Assembly (NCBI GenBank): GCA_963921825.1
Contig: OY997594.1
Location: 15,815,001-15,879,000 of the forward strand
From: Erodium maritimum
Taxonomy: Eukaryota > Streptophyta > Magnoliopsida > Geraniales > Geraniaceae
DNA length: 64,000 nucleotides
Direction of reading: 5' to 3'
Shown here: in pieces, positions 23,166-34,020 of the stretch
Layout: each line of letters begins with the position of its first letter
Position numbering within the stretch: the first letter of the stretch is position 1
Program-made: the position numbers and the translations under genes
The notes under the pieces: generated by a model
What the model saw: the letters and a program-made list of their open reading frames with translations, nothing else
Database searches by the model: none
What the model was told of the DNA's origin: nothing

Positions 23166-23169
23166 GCCT

Positions 23170-24060
23170 TCATTTACGTTACCCAAACTCTCCTAGTTTT
23201 ATTTTCAGTATAATACCCTAAACTATTTTTTTTTCTTTTCCACCACCCTGGAAATTTTTTATTTTTAAAGCGTAAAAATTTCAACATTCCCTTCACTAAC
23301 AATCAAATTTCCATAACCATGTCATTGGTTCCTTGAACCATGAAAATCGTGAAATGTCAAAATTGCACTTCATTTATTCAAAATATTTTTTTAAATCAGT
23401 TTTTATTTAATAAAAATCAGTTTTATTTTAAAAATATATATAAAGGGAAAATTTCAAAAAAATTTACCTAGAATAATTTATATAACTTATTTCAAAAATT
23501 AAAAAAATAAATTATGATTATTATATATTTTAAAAATAAAATTATTTTTATCAAACAAAACTGATTTTTTTAAATAAAAAACTGGTTTTTATATAGTTAT
23601 ATAATATATTTCAAAAAATAAAATCTGATTTGCATATAACTTTTAAAATAATTTTATTAAATAAAAAATGATTTTTATATAATTATATATTTTAAAATAA
23701 TTATGATTTTATATATTTTTTAAACAAAATTTATATTAATTAAATAAAAATTGATTTTTTTGCCATAAAATCTGGTTTATATATATATTTAATAAAAAAA
23801 AATTATGGTAAATTTCGAAGATAAATGAGGGACAATTTTGACAATTCACGATTTTTATGGTTTGAGGAACCAATGACATGATTTTGAAAATTTAATTGTT
23901 AGTAAAGGGTATTTTGGAATTTTTACGCTTTTTGGATGGCAAGTTAAATGAAAAGTAACGACATATCTAAATTGAAAATAATTTTTTTAGGGTAGTGGAA
24001 AAAAAACAATCTAAGATATTGTACTGAAAATGAAACTTTCGCGGGTATTAAAATAAAATT
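23170..24060. mobile_element. Large foldback element (older)
   Basis: The arms at about 23190-23370 and 23835-24050 are inverted copies (for example CAATTAAATTT/ATGTCATTGGTTCCT and AGCGTAAAAATT on both), around an AT-rich core of about 450 bp. The TTTTCAGTA...TACCC ends are recognisable, but no target duplication was found, so the edges are approximate. Confidence 0.65.
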
Positions 24061-24238
24061 TTCTCTTTAACCTTTGCTTGTAATCTTCAAGGAGCATGCA
24101 TATGAGTTTCTAAAAATTTAGCATTTATTATAAATGAATTTTACAAAAATGCTAGGGATATTTATGGTAATTTTTGTTTTGACATTATGCATATATGATT
24201 TATAGGGGCTTGAATGGGGTCAATATGCAAAATGTTAA

Positions 24239-24544
24239 GAGCATCCACAGTCGTTGGTGAGATGCCGCTGGCGAGAAGAAAACGCCGGCGAGGAGGAGGC
24301 GGGGAGCTGGCGAGGAGGAGGCGAGGAGCTCGTTGGCGAGGAGTGCTGGCTGGGAGCTTATGGCCGGCACTTATCGCTGGCGGGGAGCAAAACTGTGAGT
24401 AAAAAGGGTTGTTATAGCCAGCAAAAAGGCTCTACCACTGTGAGTTGCTGGCTGGGAGTGCTGGCTATAAGCCAAAAAAATAGTTTTTTAGTCATCTCGC
24501 CAGCGCCATCTCACCAGCTGCCGGCGAGATGACTGTGGGCGCTC
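24239..24544. mobile_element. GC-rich Harbinger-type MITE
   Basis: A 306-bp element with the inverted ends GAGCATCCACAGT and ACTGTGGGCGCTC and a TAA duplication on both sides (24236-24238, 24545-24547). The interior is strikingly GC-rich (ggcgaggaggaggcg) for this AT-rich neighbourhood, so it gives spurious long reading frames. Its GAGCAT start recalls the ends of the Harbinger element at 5201-15005. Confidence 0.8.
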
Positions 24545-24547
24545 TAA

Positions 24548-24959
24548 TGTAACAGTTCATTCGCGTTAACGTTGCTTTATGAATCTAATTCATGGTGGTG
24601 GATAGAGTTCATTTTGTTTTTATTCAATCCTTTGTGCTAAACATTACAAGTTATTTTAGTACAGTATATATTTGGATTACTTACTAATAGCTATACTTAA
24701 CTATACTCGTTTTTACTTAGTTGCACTTAACTATAATTTTGTTTGGGTAGTACCATAATTTTCCACAAGTTGTCTTGTGCAGTATCCGATTTTTACATCA
24801 TTACCTTACCATTTTGTAGTAAAGTGAAATTTTTGAAAGGTTATGATATTCCCTAGACGAAATTAATAATTAGATGTAGTTTTCCCATAGCTTCTAAACA
24901 TTTTTTTTTCATTTTTATATACTTCATTGGTCACTTGTTTCGCACTTTATAAACAAGTG
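24548..24959. other. No recognisable feature
   Basis: AT-rich intergenic sequence with no supported gene or element. Confidence 0.4.
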
Positions 24960-24969
24960 TTTCATAATC

Positions 24970-25851
24970 ATTTTTTTTGTATAATCTTGAAAAAATCATT
25001 AAATAAAAGACCAAGTCCAAATAGGACTAGGAAAAAGAACCACGATTGTAAAGGAGCTCTCAAATAGAGCTAAGGGACCAGAGCCCGAAAATTTTTAAAG
25101 GACTACAAGTCCAAACTGACATGCCAAAACAAGGAACAATCAGCCCTCATTAGTGCCCCACTCTTCAACTTTCAAAGTTAATCTTGGATCATCAAAAGCC
25201 TTATCCTTGGGCATCGTGCGATGGGCCACTTGGGCCGCTCCAGCAACCTGTTTCCACACATTCAAAGGATTTGCAACCAGTTCTCGATCCAAAGGACCTG
25301 ATATTATAAAAAAAAGTGGAAGATCGATGCTTAGAAAGCCGACCCTTCTAAGTCGGGGGTTTGAACAGGGAATCCTTCCATTGACTGCCCAAAGACTGAC
25401 CACCTGTACGTAAAAAGAATTCCCTACTCAGTAATTGAGTGGTGCCTTCGAGTTGTAACGCACACCCAAGATGCAATTGGTCAGAAGGCCCAATTGGAAG
25501 TGTGGGCACAACATTTACCTCCCCACCGAATGAAAGAACATCCTCGGCTAAAGGGTCCACGACCGGATCCGAAGCTTTGATTGCGTCAAGAAAGCTTCCC
25601 CACCCAAATTGGACTGGCCACAAACAACAAATTGGCCCTCGAAGCCTTCTACCCCACTAATTGTTGCCCTCACCTCAACATTGGCCTAAGACCAACATTG
25701 GGCTTAACCAAAGCCATCCCACCAGCCTCATTATCAGCTGAAGTCGGTACCAGCTCCCCCAAATTCTGCTCTTACGATTCTACCAGAACAAACGCGACTA
25801 GAACTGGATCGAGGGATTTTGATATCGACTGCGAAAAATTTGGACCACTAT
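24970..25851 (-). mobile_element. Short poly(A)-type retroelement (family shared with 51685-52637)
   Basis: An 882-bp minus-strand insertion with a poly(A) tail (T run at 24971-24978), flanked by TTTCATAATC at 24960-24969 and 25852-25861. A minus-strand coding remnant ends ...AAQVAHRTMPKDKAFDDPRLT..EEWGTNEG, matching AAQLAHAAKAFDDPNLT in the copy at 51685-52637. The 3' untranslated parts are also alike (GAGAGCTCC, AAGATTATAC before the tail). No reverse transcriptase is seen. It is a truncated or non-autonomous LINE-type element. Confidence 0.75.
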
Positions 25852-26111
25852 TTTCATAATCTAATTGTTAGTATGCTCCTTCCATATGAAATGCTTTCAT
25901 TGTGCAGTGCCAAATGAATTATTCTAAATATTGAACTAAACAAACTGTACCAAACCTTATTAGAAACTAGATCTTTTTTGGATTGGTCCTTAGGATTTAA
26001 AATGTTTAGTATGAAATGGTTTCAATTTGCACCACACACAAGGTCCAAAATGTTTCAATATTAACATAGGAATAACAACAACTATACTATGTTGTTTCAT
26101 TATATCATATA

Positions 26112-26469
26112 GGGTTAATCACGCTCACCTACCCCGTACTATACACGTTTAACGAATAAATACCCTAAAATTATTTCATAACGTATACATACCCGAACTA
26201 ACAGCTTGTAACAACATCCCCCCTTCCATCCATTTTTCCATCCATTTTTAGGGTTATATTTAGGTTTGGAGAGAGATTTAGAGTTGGAGTTGGTTTTAGG
26301 ATTGTAACACTACGGGTAGTTTCGGAATTTTTGAAAAAATGAACAGTAAATGACAGGAAAATGGATGGAATGGGGGATGTTGTTACAAATATTAGTTCGG
26401 AGTATGTAAATGTTATTTGGGGTATCCGTTAAACATGTATAGTTTGGGGTAGGTGAATGTAGTTAACCC
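26112..26469. mobile_element. Foldback MITE, 9-bp duplication
   Basis: A 358-bp element starting GGGTTAATCACGCTCACC and ending ...GTAGTTAACCC, with arms complementary for well over 100 bp. It is flanked by a perfect 9-bp duplication TATCATATA (26103-26111, 26470-26478). It is noncoding. Confidence 0.9.
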
Positions 26470-26689
26470 TATCATATATGTATTTCTTTTTGTAGGTGAT
26501 GAACACTTTATAATTTAATTAATATTTCATTATAATTTGTTGATGTTTCGTACTTGAGTAACACATGTTTCTTATGGATAAAATGCTTTTATTATACAGT
26601 AACATATGTGTTGTTTTTTAGCAATGTTTTTAAATTGGTTTTATATCTCTCTGAGTTGTCTTGTAAACTTTGTATCTTATTCACTTTGT

Positions 26690-28160
26690 TTTTTTAGCAT
26701 ACGATATGATTTTATTGATACTGAATAGAAAGGATCACAAGGATCGTACAAACATGGAAATAACAAATAATATGAGATGTAGTTTCGATGATATCTGAAA
26801 CACTAATCGTAGGATAAGGTGGTTGGTATTATCAAGGAAGATACTAGAAGTGGTTCCCTATTCATACAGTGTGCGGCATAATGAATCCAATAAGCTATCC
26901 TCATCTCGACTTGAATTGGCATGTTGTGTTGTAATAGTTGTCCAAGGAGTATACCAGGGAATAGAGGAGGTTGAGGAACAGAGGATATATGTACCTTTAG
27001 GCCCGGGGTGTGGCTCCTCTACGACACCTAGTGATGCCACAAGGGCCTCATGATGACCAACGAGGTTGGTGACCGATCCTCGTTGTCGCCTACTAAAGGC
27101 CATCTTCTTTATCAAGGGGATTGGTACCATGTTCATTCTACATAACAGTGCTTGATCATGCGGCCCTATTAGGTAAGAAGGAGTCCAATCGTTCTAGCTC
27201 TTAGTCATCCCGAGATCTCACACCAGTGTGATCCTTATTGTGATCCGTGGGACGGTAGAAATCTCCCTCTAATGACGGTTGTCTCTTGATCTCCACGGGC
27301 TAGGGTGTGTTTCCACTATTATGTGGATTCTAAGTAGTATCGCCCTCACCCTTGGTACGGATTGGGTAGTCGCAATTCGTGTCTCATACTGATTGGTTCC
27401 TCAGTCACCCTTGCTTGCTGAATGATTGTTCTCCACGGGGGGTTCCCTTTGGGCTGGAGCCCTGTCATTTTTGGGGGAGGGGGTGTTGCGTGGGGCGGAT
27501 TCCCCTGCCTGATTCCGATTGTGCCTCGTAGGGTCCTTTTTCCGGATGGTGTGGAGGCGATGTCTGAGTCCCCTCCGTGGAATGGGAGTCGGTAGAGGGG
27601 TCAAGATTAGGATGCAATCGATATCCCGAGCCCTAACATGTATTTCATGTCCCATGGGCATCCCTTGTTGATGGAGGTCGTTGTCATCCTACCGAGTGTA
27701 TCTCCTGGACAATGACAACACGCAAGGAGCTGTCATGGGCATGACTCTCCCTAATGTAAAAGGGGAGGTGTTGCACAACAAGGGCAGGGACAGTTGTTAG
27801 AGGTTGGGTCCTTTGTCCCCATAGCATCGTGCAGTGGGGAGGCGATGAAGGTGAAGGCGAAGGCGAAGGCGAAAAGCACCGAGGGGCAGTGGTTGGGGCG
27901 GTGGTGGGCGCATGGTGAATAGGTGATGGTGAATGTCAATGGTGGATGTGGTTGTTCGTGGCGTGGAGGGGCGACACATGACGAGGCGAGTGGCTAGGGA
28001 CCTGCCTGGTGGTGGAGGAGGAGATGATGCCATGGTGGCTAGATCATTGTGGATGTAGAGGCGGAAATGAGGATAGAAGGAAGAATTTGAAACCCTTAGT
28101 GGCAAAGAGAATCTGCCAACCAGATCTTTCTCTATGTGTTGTTTATAAAACATTAGGCAT
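26690..28160 (-). mobile_element. Possible non-autonomous LINE-type insertion
   Basis: A GC-rich island of about 1.4 kb in AT-rich DNA. On minus it starts with proline-rich coding-like sequence (MASSPPPPPGRSLATRL at about 28040), passes a basic stretch (27401-27661), and ends in a poly(A)-like run (T run at 26690-26696) preceded by ...INKIISYAKK, a 3'-end pattern seen in the other LINEs here. Frames are broken, no domain is recognised and no target duplication was found. Confidence 0.4.
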
Positions 28161-28412
28161 CAGTTTATAAAATATTAATGTATTATTTTATAAATTCGGC
28201 AACGAAAATTGACTAAATCAGATATGCACTATGTTATGTTTTGGTTGAACAGTTTTGAATTCATTGAATGATACAAAATATATATTGTTTAATTTATATT
28301 TAAAATATGGTAATTAAACTATAATTTTTATATATTTTAAAATATTATTTATTTTGTATTTAAAAATTAAAACTTTTTTATAATACTTTTATCTAATGAT
28401 GTTTTGTATTTG

Positions 28413-29886
28413 GGGAAATTACAAATGCATACCCTCAAGTTGACTCTGATGCATACCCTTAAGTTTTTTTTAACCGGTACATACCCTAATCTTTCAACGT
28501 GTAACAAAAATCCCTTTCCGTCAGTTTTTCTATCCATTTTCTATTAAATTTTTAAAAATGCCTAAAATACCCTTAGTTACCATCTTACCATGGTTTTTAT
28601 TAAATAAAACTAAGAAAATAATTATATAAATAATAAATAATAGTTTAAAATAAAAAGTAAAAATTCATTAACTTATTTAATTTTTTAAATCATATTTTAA
28701 TTTAACTTATTCAAATAATTTTAAATTCTAAATATATTTTTAAAAAATTTAAAAACATAATCAATTATTATTTTTATTTTTCAAAAATCACTTTTATTCA
28801 GTTTTATTATTTAAAAATCATATTTTTATTTTCAAATTTTATTTTTATTTTTAAAAAATAAGAGTTTTTTTATAAGCGAAAGTTTATTGAGAAATTGTTC
28901 TATAGAGATATAGAACAAAAGCATGAACCGATCCAAATAGATCTGTTCCTCAGACCAATAAAACAGGATGTATACAAAAAACCTTAACTCCTTCTTATTC
29001 GGGTTCAGACAAGTAAACCGATTAGAAATCGAAAAATGGGCTAGGGTTTGCTCTGAATTCGATTCCAAGAAATCAACATAATTTTTTTAAAAAAAATCTA
29101 AATTTTGTTAAAATAATCTGTTTTATTGTTAAAAATCAGTTTTAATTATAAAAATTAGTTTTATATAAAAATCAGTTTTTTTAATATAAATATTTTTTTT
29201 ATTTATTCTATATCACTTGAAAATAATAATTAATAATTAATCAAAGTGATATAGAATAAATAAATAACTATTTTATAATTAAAAAATTATTTTTAGAATA
29301 AAAAATATTTTTTAAAACAAAAATTTTTAAAAATTAAACTGAAAAATGATTTTAAAAAAATAAAACTGATTTTTTAAAACAATGATCTGATCTTTTTATA
29401 ATAAAAACTGAATTTTGAAAATAGAATTTTGATTTTAAAATAATAAAACTGAATAAAATTGATTTTTTAATACTAAAATTGATTTTTAGAAATAATAACT
29501 GATTTTTTTTAATAAAAATGATATTTTCCTTTTAAAATATAATCTGAAATTTTAACAAATAAAATTATATGCTTTTTAAAATTAAATTTAAAAATATATT
29601 TAGAATTTAAAAATAATTTGAATATGTTAAATGAAAATATGAATTTAAAAATAAATAAATTAATCAATGAGATGGTAAATTAATGAATTCTTAATTTTTT
29701 ATTTTTAAACTATTATTTACTCAGGGTAAAATTGTAACTAACGGCATTTACAAAAGTGAACAGAAAATGGATGGAAAACCGGGTTACACATTGAAAGATC
29801 ATGGTATGTATCGGTTGAAAAAAAAAACTTAATAGTATGCATCAAATAATTGTGCCAACTTGAGGGTATGTATATGTAGTTTTCCC
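28413..29886. mobile_element. Large foldback element, degraded duplication
   Basis: The arms 28413-28560 and 29735-29886 are inverted copies (GGGAAATTACAAATGCATACCC... and its complement), resembling the ends of the MITE at 15871-16298. The flanking 9-mers TTTGTATTT (28403-28411) and TTTAAATTT (29887-29895) match in 7 of 9 positions. A short LINE 3'-end-like piece (T run near 28864-28870) lies in the AT-rich middle, which also contains scattered tttttaaaa repeats. Confidence 0.65.
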
Positions 29887-30129
29887 TTTAAATTTTAGTA
29901 TATGTTTTTTTTAATATTTATCAAAATATATAAATATGTTTTTCAATTTCGAGTTGGTATAATTATATTCTTATTGATTGTTATCTTTATTATTTATTTA
30001 AAACCTTATAAAATTATGATCTAACTAATAATAAAATCATTATTCATCTAAATTAATATATTTATGAGCCATTAAAAAAGTCCTATTAAACTTCTTTAAC
30101 GAGTGATCTTAAAAGAGGGTTGAGAGCTC

Positions 30130-30620
30130 TCACAACCCTAGCCGTTATATGCGTCTATGTCGTCGTTTAAACTGTTGTCGTATAAATTCATGTCGTCACA
30201 TGAGAACTTTGTAAGTTTCATGATCTTCGAAAGCCTTCCACAATTACCTGTTGTGGTGGGTCTCTTATTCTCCGTACTAGCTTCCCGTGTCGTTATGGTC
30301 ATGGCAAGGAGCGACTGTACGACTAGCGTCATAACTGGACCACGGGTCCTCACCACTGCGAGCAATCGGGATTTAGTATAAAGTTTCTTTATTGACTCAC
30401 ACAATCAAGCGAGGTCTGCTACACAACCATGCTAGATCCAATAAGGCACCTACATGAAAGCGGGCGTCGGGGAGGAGAAGAGTACCACCCCCATCACGAT
30501 TAACTACAATTGATTGTCCTCCTCCACCGGTTGTCGAGATCCCCACTCTACTGTCGCATCCCTCACAGAAAGCAACATGTCCCCTTTGTAGGATCAAGTG
30601 ACATTCATGCAATTTAGTAT
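30130..30620. repeat. Dispersed repeat, copy 1 (unknown class)
   Basis: This segment resembles 61380-61760 in the same orientation, with shared blocks such as actagcttcccgygtcg, gactggcgttata/gactagcgtcata, ccacgsgtcctyac and gtctgctac. A short frame gives SVLASRVVMVMARSDCTTSVITGPRVLT here and KLASRVATVVVRNECKTGVIGRPRVLT there, so codon-level similarity persists, but neither is a complete gene. The class of the repeat is unknown to me. Confidence 0.6.
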
Positions 30621-31201
30621 GTAGCAGATCGAGCCACAGTTGGTTACCTAAAAACTTATAATTTCTATGCTTTAACGATGACCAAAATTATTAAAATCGA
30701 GTTTGTTTTTCAGTTATAGTTCTATAGTCAGGTAATTGGATTTGTCTATAAAAAAAAATGTCTATACCATTCCCCATGTAATAAAACAAAGATTCACAAA
30801 GTGACACACAAATCCTTATAATTTATTGGAAAGATTAATGTTGATACGATATATGGTGTGTTGGCACAATGAAGGTGGAAGGATAGAATTGGGCAATGAG
30901 GATACATGATCTGATATATCTCCATAAACAAAGGAAGCTGATTGCTAGCGGACAATCAACATTGTGTCCCTCTCATCTCCTTGATAGCCATATGGGTAAT
31001 AGTGTCTATCTCATGTCAAATCTGCTCTTTCATCTCTTTTCATCACTCCCTGCCTCTCTGGCATCATGGTGCTCGCCCTTCTCTGTGAGTGGAAGCTCCA
31101 CCTCTCCATTTTCAATTTCCTACCTTTCTAGCTCTCTCCTATTTAGCTGATGAAGAGAAGGACCCATTATTGCTTTTGGGTATCTCTAATCTTCACCGAA
31201 T
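30621..31201. other. Upstream region of ABA4
   Basis: Intergenic and leader sequence. If transcription starts before 31066, the leader carries a 21-codon upstream frame (ATG 31066, stop 31129-31131). A CT-rich stretch precedes the start codon. Confidence 0.5.
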
Positions 31202-33375
31202 ATGGCCTTCTCCTCCTCCTCTCTCACCTTCCCCCAACTCTCCTTCAAGGTATTTCTCTCCTTCTTCTCCTTCAACTTCTTTCTTTTTCAACAGGGATTT
31301 CTCATCTGGGTATTTGTTGATTCATGGGTTTTTTGCTGGTTTAGGTTGGGTTTTTGATTGAATCTAGAGATGGGTATTTGGGGATTTGTATTCAGTTGAA
31401 ACTTTGGTGGATCTGATAATGTAATTTGTATTGCTTGCTGCTTTCTATTGGGTTTGACTTGTGATGTGAGTGCTTTGATACATAATATACATGTTAGCCT
31501 CTGTATTCATGAATAGTCTAATGAACAAAAATTCAATCTTTTTCAGTGTTCTTGTGTTTGGTGGCTTGAATGTTGTCTAGATTTTCTCTGCAAGTATAAT
31601 TTGCTTCTCAATGCAAGAAAAATATGTTCAAATGTAATCATTTAATCAAAAGTGTGTAATTGCGTACTTTCTCCGGGTTTCAAATTTATCCAAGATTATG
31701 CTATGCAGTATATTGGCTAAAATGTGTGATGAACTCTAGATTAGCTTAAGCTTAAGCGCTTAACTAGTACATTAGATTTCTCATGTTGCTAAGTTATTAG
31801 CTTTGGATCTCATGTACGTGTTCTTTTGGTTCAGCTTTTCTTACACTGTCTCTCGGTTCCATTTCTTGTAGATTGATTGCTCAAAACTCAATGTTCAATC
31901 ACAACTCAGTGTTGTGAGGAATCAACAGCTCTCCTTTGCTTTTAGAGGTAATAGGACCGTACTTCCGGACCACCAAATCACGAGTGTGGGAGCTATCTCA
32001 AACGGTGACCGGAGTTTCATTGGAGGATCAAGGCTCACAAAACCAGTTCTTCGCCGAAAAGCCTCTACAGTACAAGCATCTTGTAATGCTTGTTTGGTGA
32101 AACTTTTAATGAATCTACATAATCATGTCTTTGTGGAAATTGACTGAATATTTATCCATGTTTTTAACATTACCTTATTCTTAATGTTAGGGCTAACAAA
32201 TGCTCAAATAGCAAGCAGTGTATTTACTTTGGGAACAGTTGCGGTCCTCCCTTTCTACACTCTCATGGTCGTGGCTCCTAATGCTGAACTGGTAGGTTAG
32301 AGCAGTGCTTTTCATAATCAAGCTCATAATGAGCGATGCTAGATTATTCTGATTCACACACGGGCACATAATTCTTTTTGAGATGAGCTTCATCTTGAAC
32401 ACCCTTCTGGTTTTGCATAATCACTTACGTATTGTACCTGATGAGTTTGTATATTTCGAAATGCAGACCAGAAAGTCCATGGAAAGTAGCACCCCGTATA
32501 TTGTACTTGGACTTCTGTATGCATATTTGTTATACCTCTCTTGGACGCCGGACACGATAAGATACATGTTTGCGAGTAAATACATGTTGCCAGAGGTGCA
32601 CATTCAATTTTGGGTTAACTATTGTGTGATAAATGTCATTTGCACAAAACCAACCCAAACTATAAAACTTTATTCCCAGTTACTTAAACTTTAAAAAAAA
32701 TTGCGAAAAGGCCCTTGATTCAGATTTCAAAAGATACCATTTTCGTCCTTTTAACTGTTTTATTTTTTGAGGAGTCATTTTTACATCTAGTCAAGATGTT
32801 GGTTTATCTTCTTTTCAGATTAAGGCTAAGGGCATTTTCTATATTTTTTTTGGCAAAAAAAGAGTTGTATGCAATTTTTTGAAAGCTTAGCAGGATGCCA
32901 AAGTTTAAAGTTGGGGATAGTTATCTGCAATCAACCCTTCAATTTTAATCTTTCACTTTGAGTCAATCTTTTGAATAAGATTACATGTTTAATATTTTTT
33001 TTTCAATAACTGTATTAAAGAGCTTATTAGGTGTCGATTTATTGTGTATGCAGCTGCCTGGTATAGCCAAAATGTTTTCGAGTGAGATGACTTTAGCCTC
33101 TGCCTGGATTCACCTGTTGGGCATAGACCTATTTGCTGCAAGGTCTCTTTCACCTTCTCATGTTCCTTTCTGTTCAATTCACTCTCTAGCACTTCAGACG
33201 GAATTTTGATGAACTCGACTTTGTGATTTGATGCAGGCAAGTTTTTCACGATGGGATTCAAAACAAAATTGAGACTCGGCATTCGGTTTCTCTTTGCTTG
33301 CTCTTCTGTCCTGTTGGGGTTCTTACTCATTTTATCACCAAGGCATTGACAGCAAGCTCTAAACATAATATGTAA
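31202..33375 (+). CDS. ABA4: ABA4, chloroplast protein needed for neoxanthin synthesis (DUF4281)
   Basis: ABA4 acts in plastids in the conversion of violaxanthin to neoxanthin, upstream of abscisic acid; the role is known from Arabidopsis and from rice MHZ4. Six coding exons keep phase throughout: 31202-31249, 31872-32082, 32191-32291, 32467-32595, 33054-33142 and 33237-33375, giving 238 residues. The first 75 or so residues are a Ser-rich, basic transit-peptide-like region ([16 protein letters not shown]...; RSFIGGSRL). The mature part opens [18 protein letters not shown] and contains [43 protein letters not shown] and [16 protein letters not shown], with about four membrane segments. Trp in ASW is split by intron 2, which supports the junction. 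The start was chosen as the only ATG giving a transit peptide in frame. It converges on the membrane protein gene at 34021, with stops 646 bp apart. Confidence 0.93.
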
Positions 33376-34020
33376 TGACAATTCAGTTTGATTGATTTGA
33401 AAATAATTCAAACCCCTCCTTGTTTGTTGTTTCTTTCTGAACAGGTTCATGATTATTAAATTCCTTTCAATGGCAACAATTATCAAATAATTTGAACAAA
33501 GGCCAGAGACTAATAAGAATAAATCAAATGCACTTTAGGTGAAGCCATAGGCTCAAACTGTTTCTATAAGTCTTTATCATGATTCACTCTGTAGGGAAGA
33601 TGCTAACCTATGACTGTCAAATACAAGGATTTGGTTTCTAGAGATAGTCACAAAATACAAGACAAGTTTGATGATTTCACATGTTCATTACTGCATTGCA
33701 CTTGAGATCACTGGTCAACATTTCATTATGGGACTCGTCAATTTACAATAATCAAGAGTTTGCTGAGGAGTTACCCAACATGCAGCCAACTTGTGAAGCT
33801 CTCTACTCCGCTCTTGAGATTATGGTTACACCAACAAACCCAATAGTTCTGTGCTAAAAAAAATACGAGTGATATGGTAAGTTTGGGATGCAAGCTTAAC
33901 AGACATCTAAAAGTTTGCGCTTGTAGTATCATAAAATCGCAGCAGCCTAGCATAATATTTAGCAACTTTGTCAATTATAAATAAACATATGGTAATGTTA
34001 TGAGAGAGAGATGACATACT
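33376..34020. other. Intergenic space between two convergent genes
   Basis: The 3' flanks of ABA4 (+) and the zinc-transporter-like gene (-). No element or gene was recognised. Confidence 0.6.

Noticed and set aside
24214-24532. Gly/Arg/Glu-rich frames of 62 and 92 codons
   Set aside because: They fall entirely within the GC-rich MITE 24239-24544, whose inverted ends and TAA duplication explain the sequence.
31089-31361. 90-codon plus frame over ABA4 exon 1
   Set aside because: It is out of frame with the ABA4 exons. The start at 31202 gives a transit peptide and correct splice phase.
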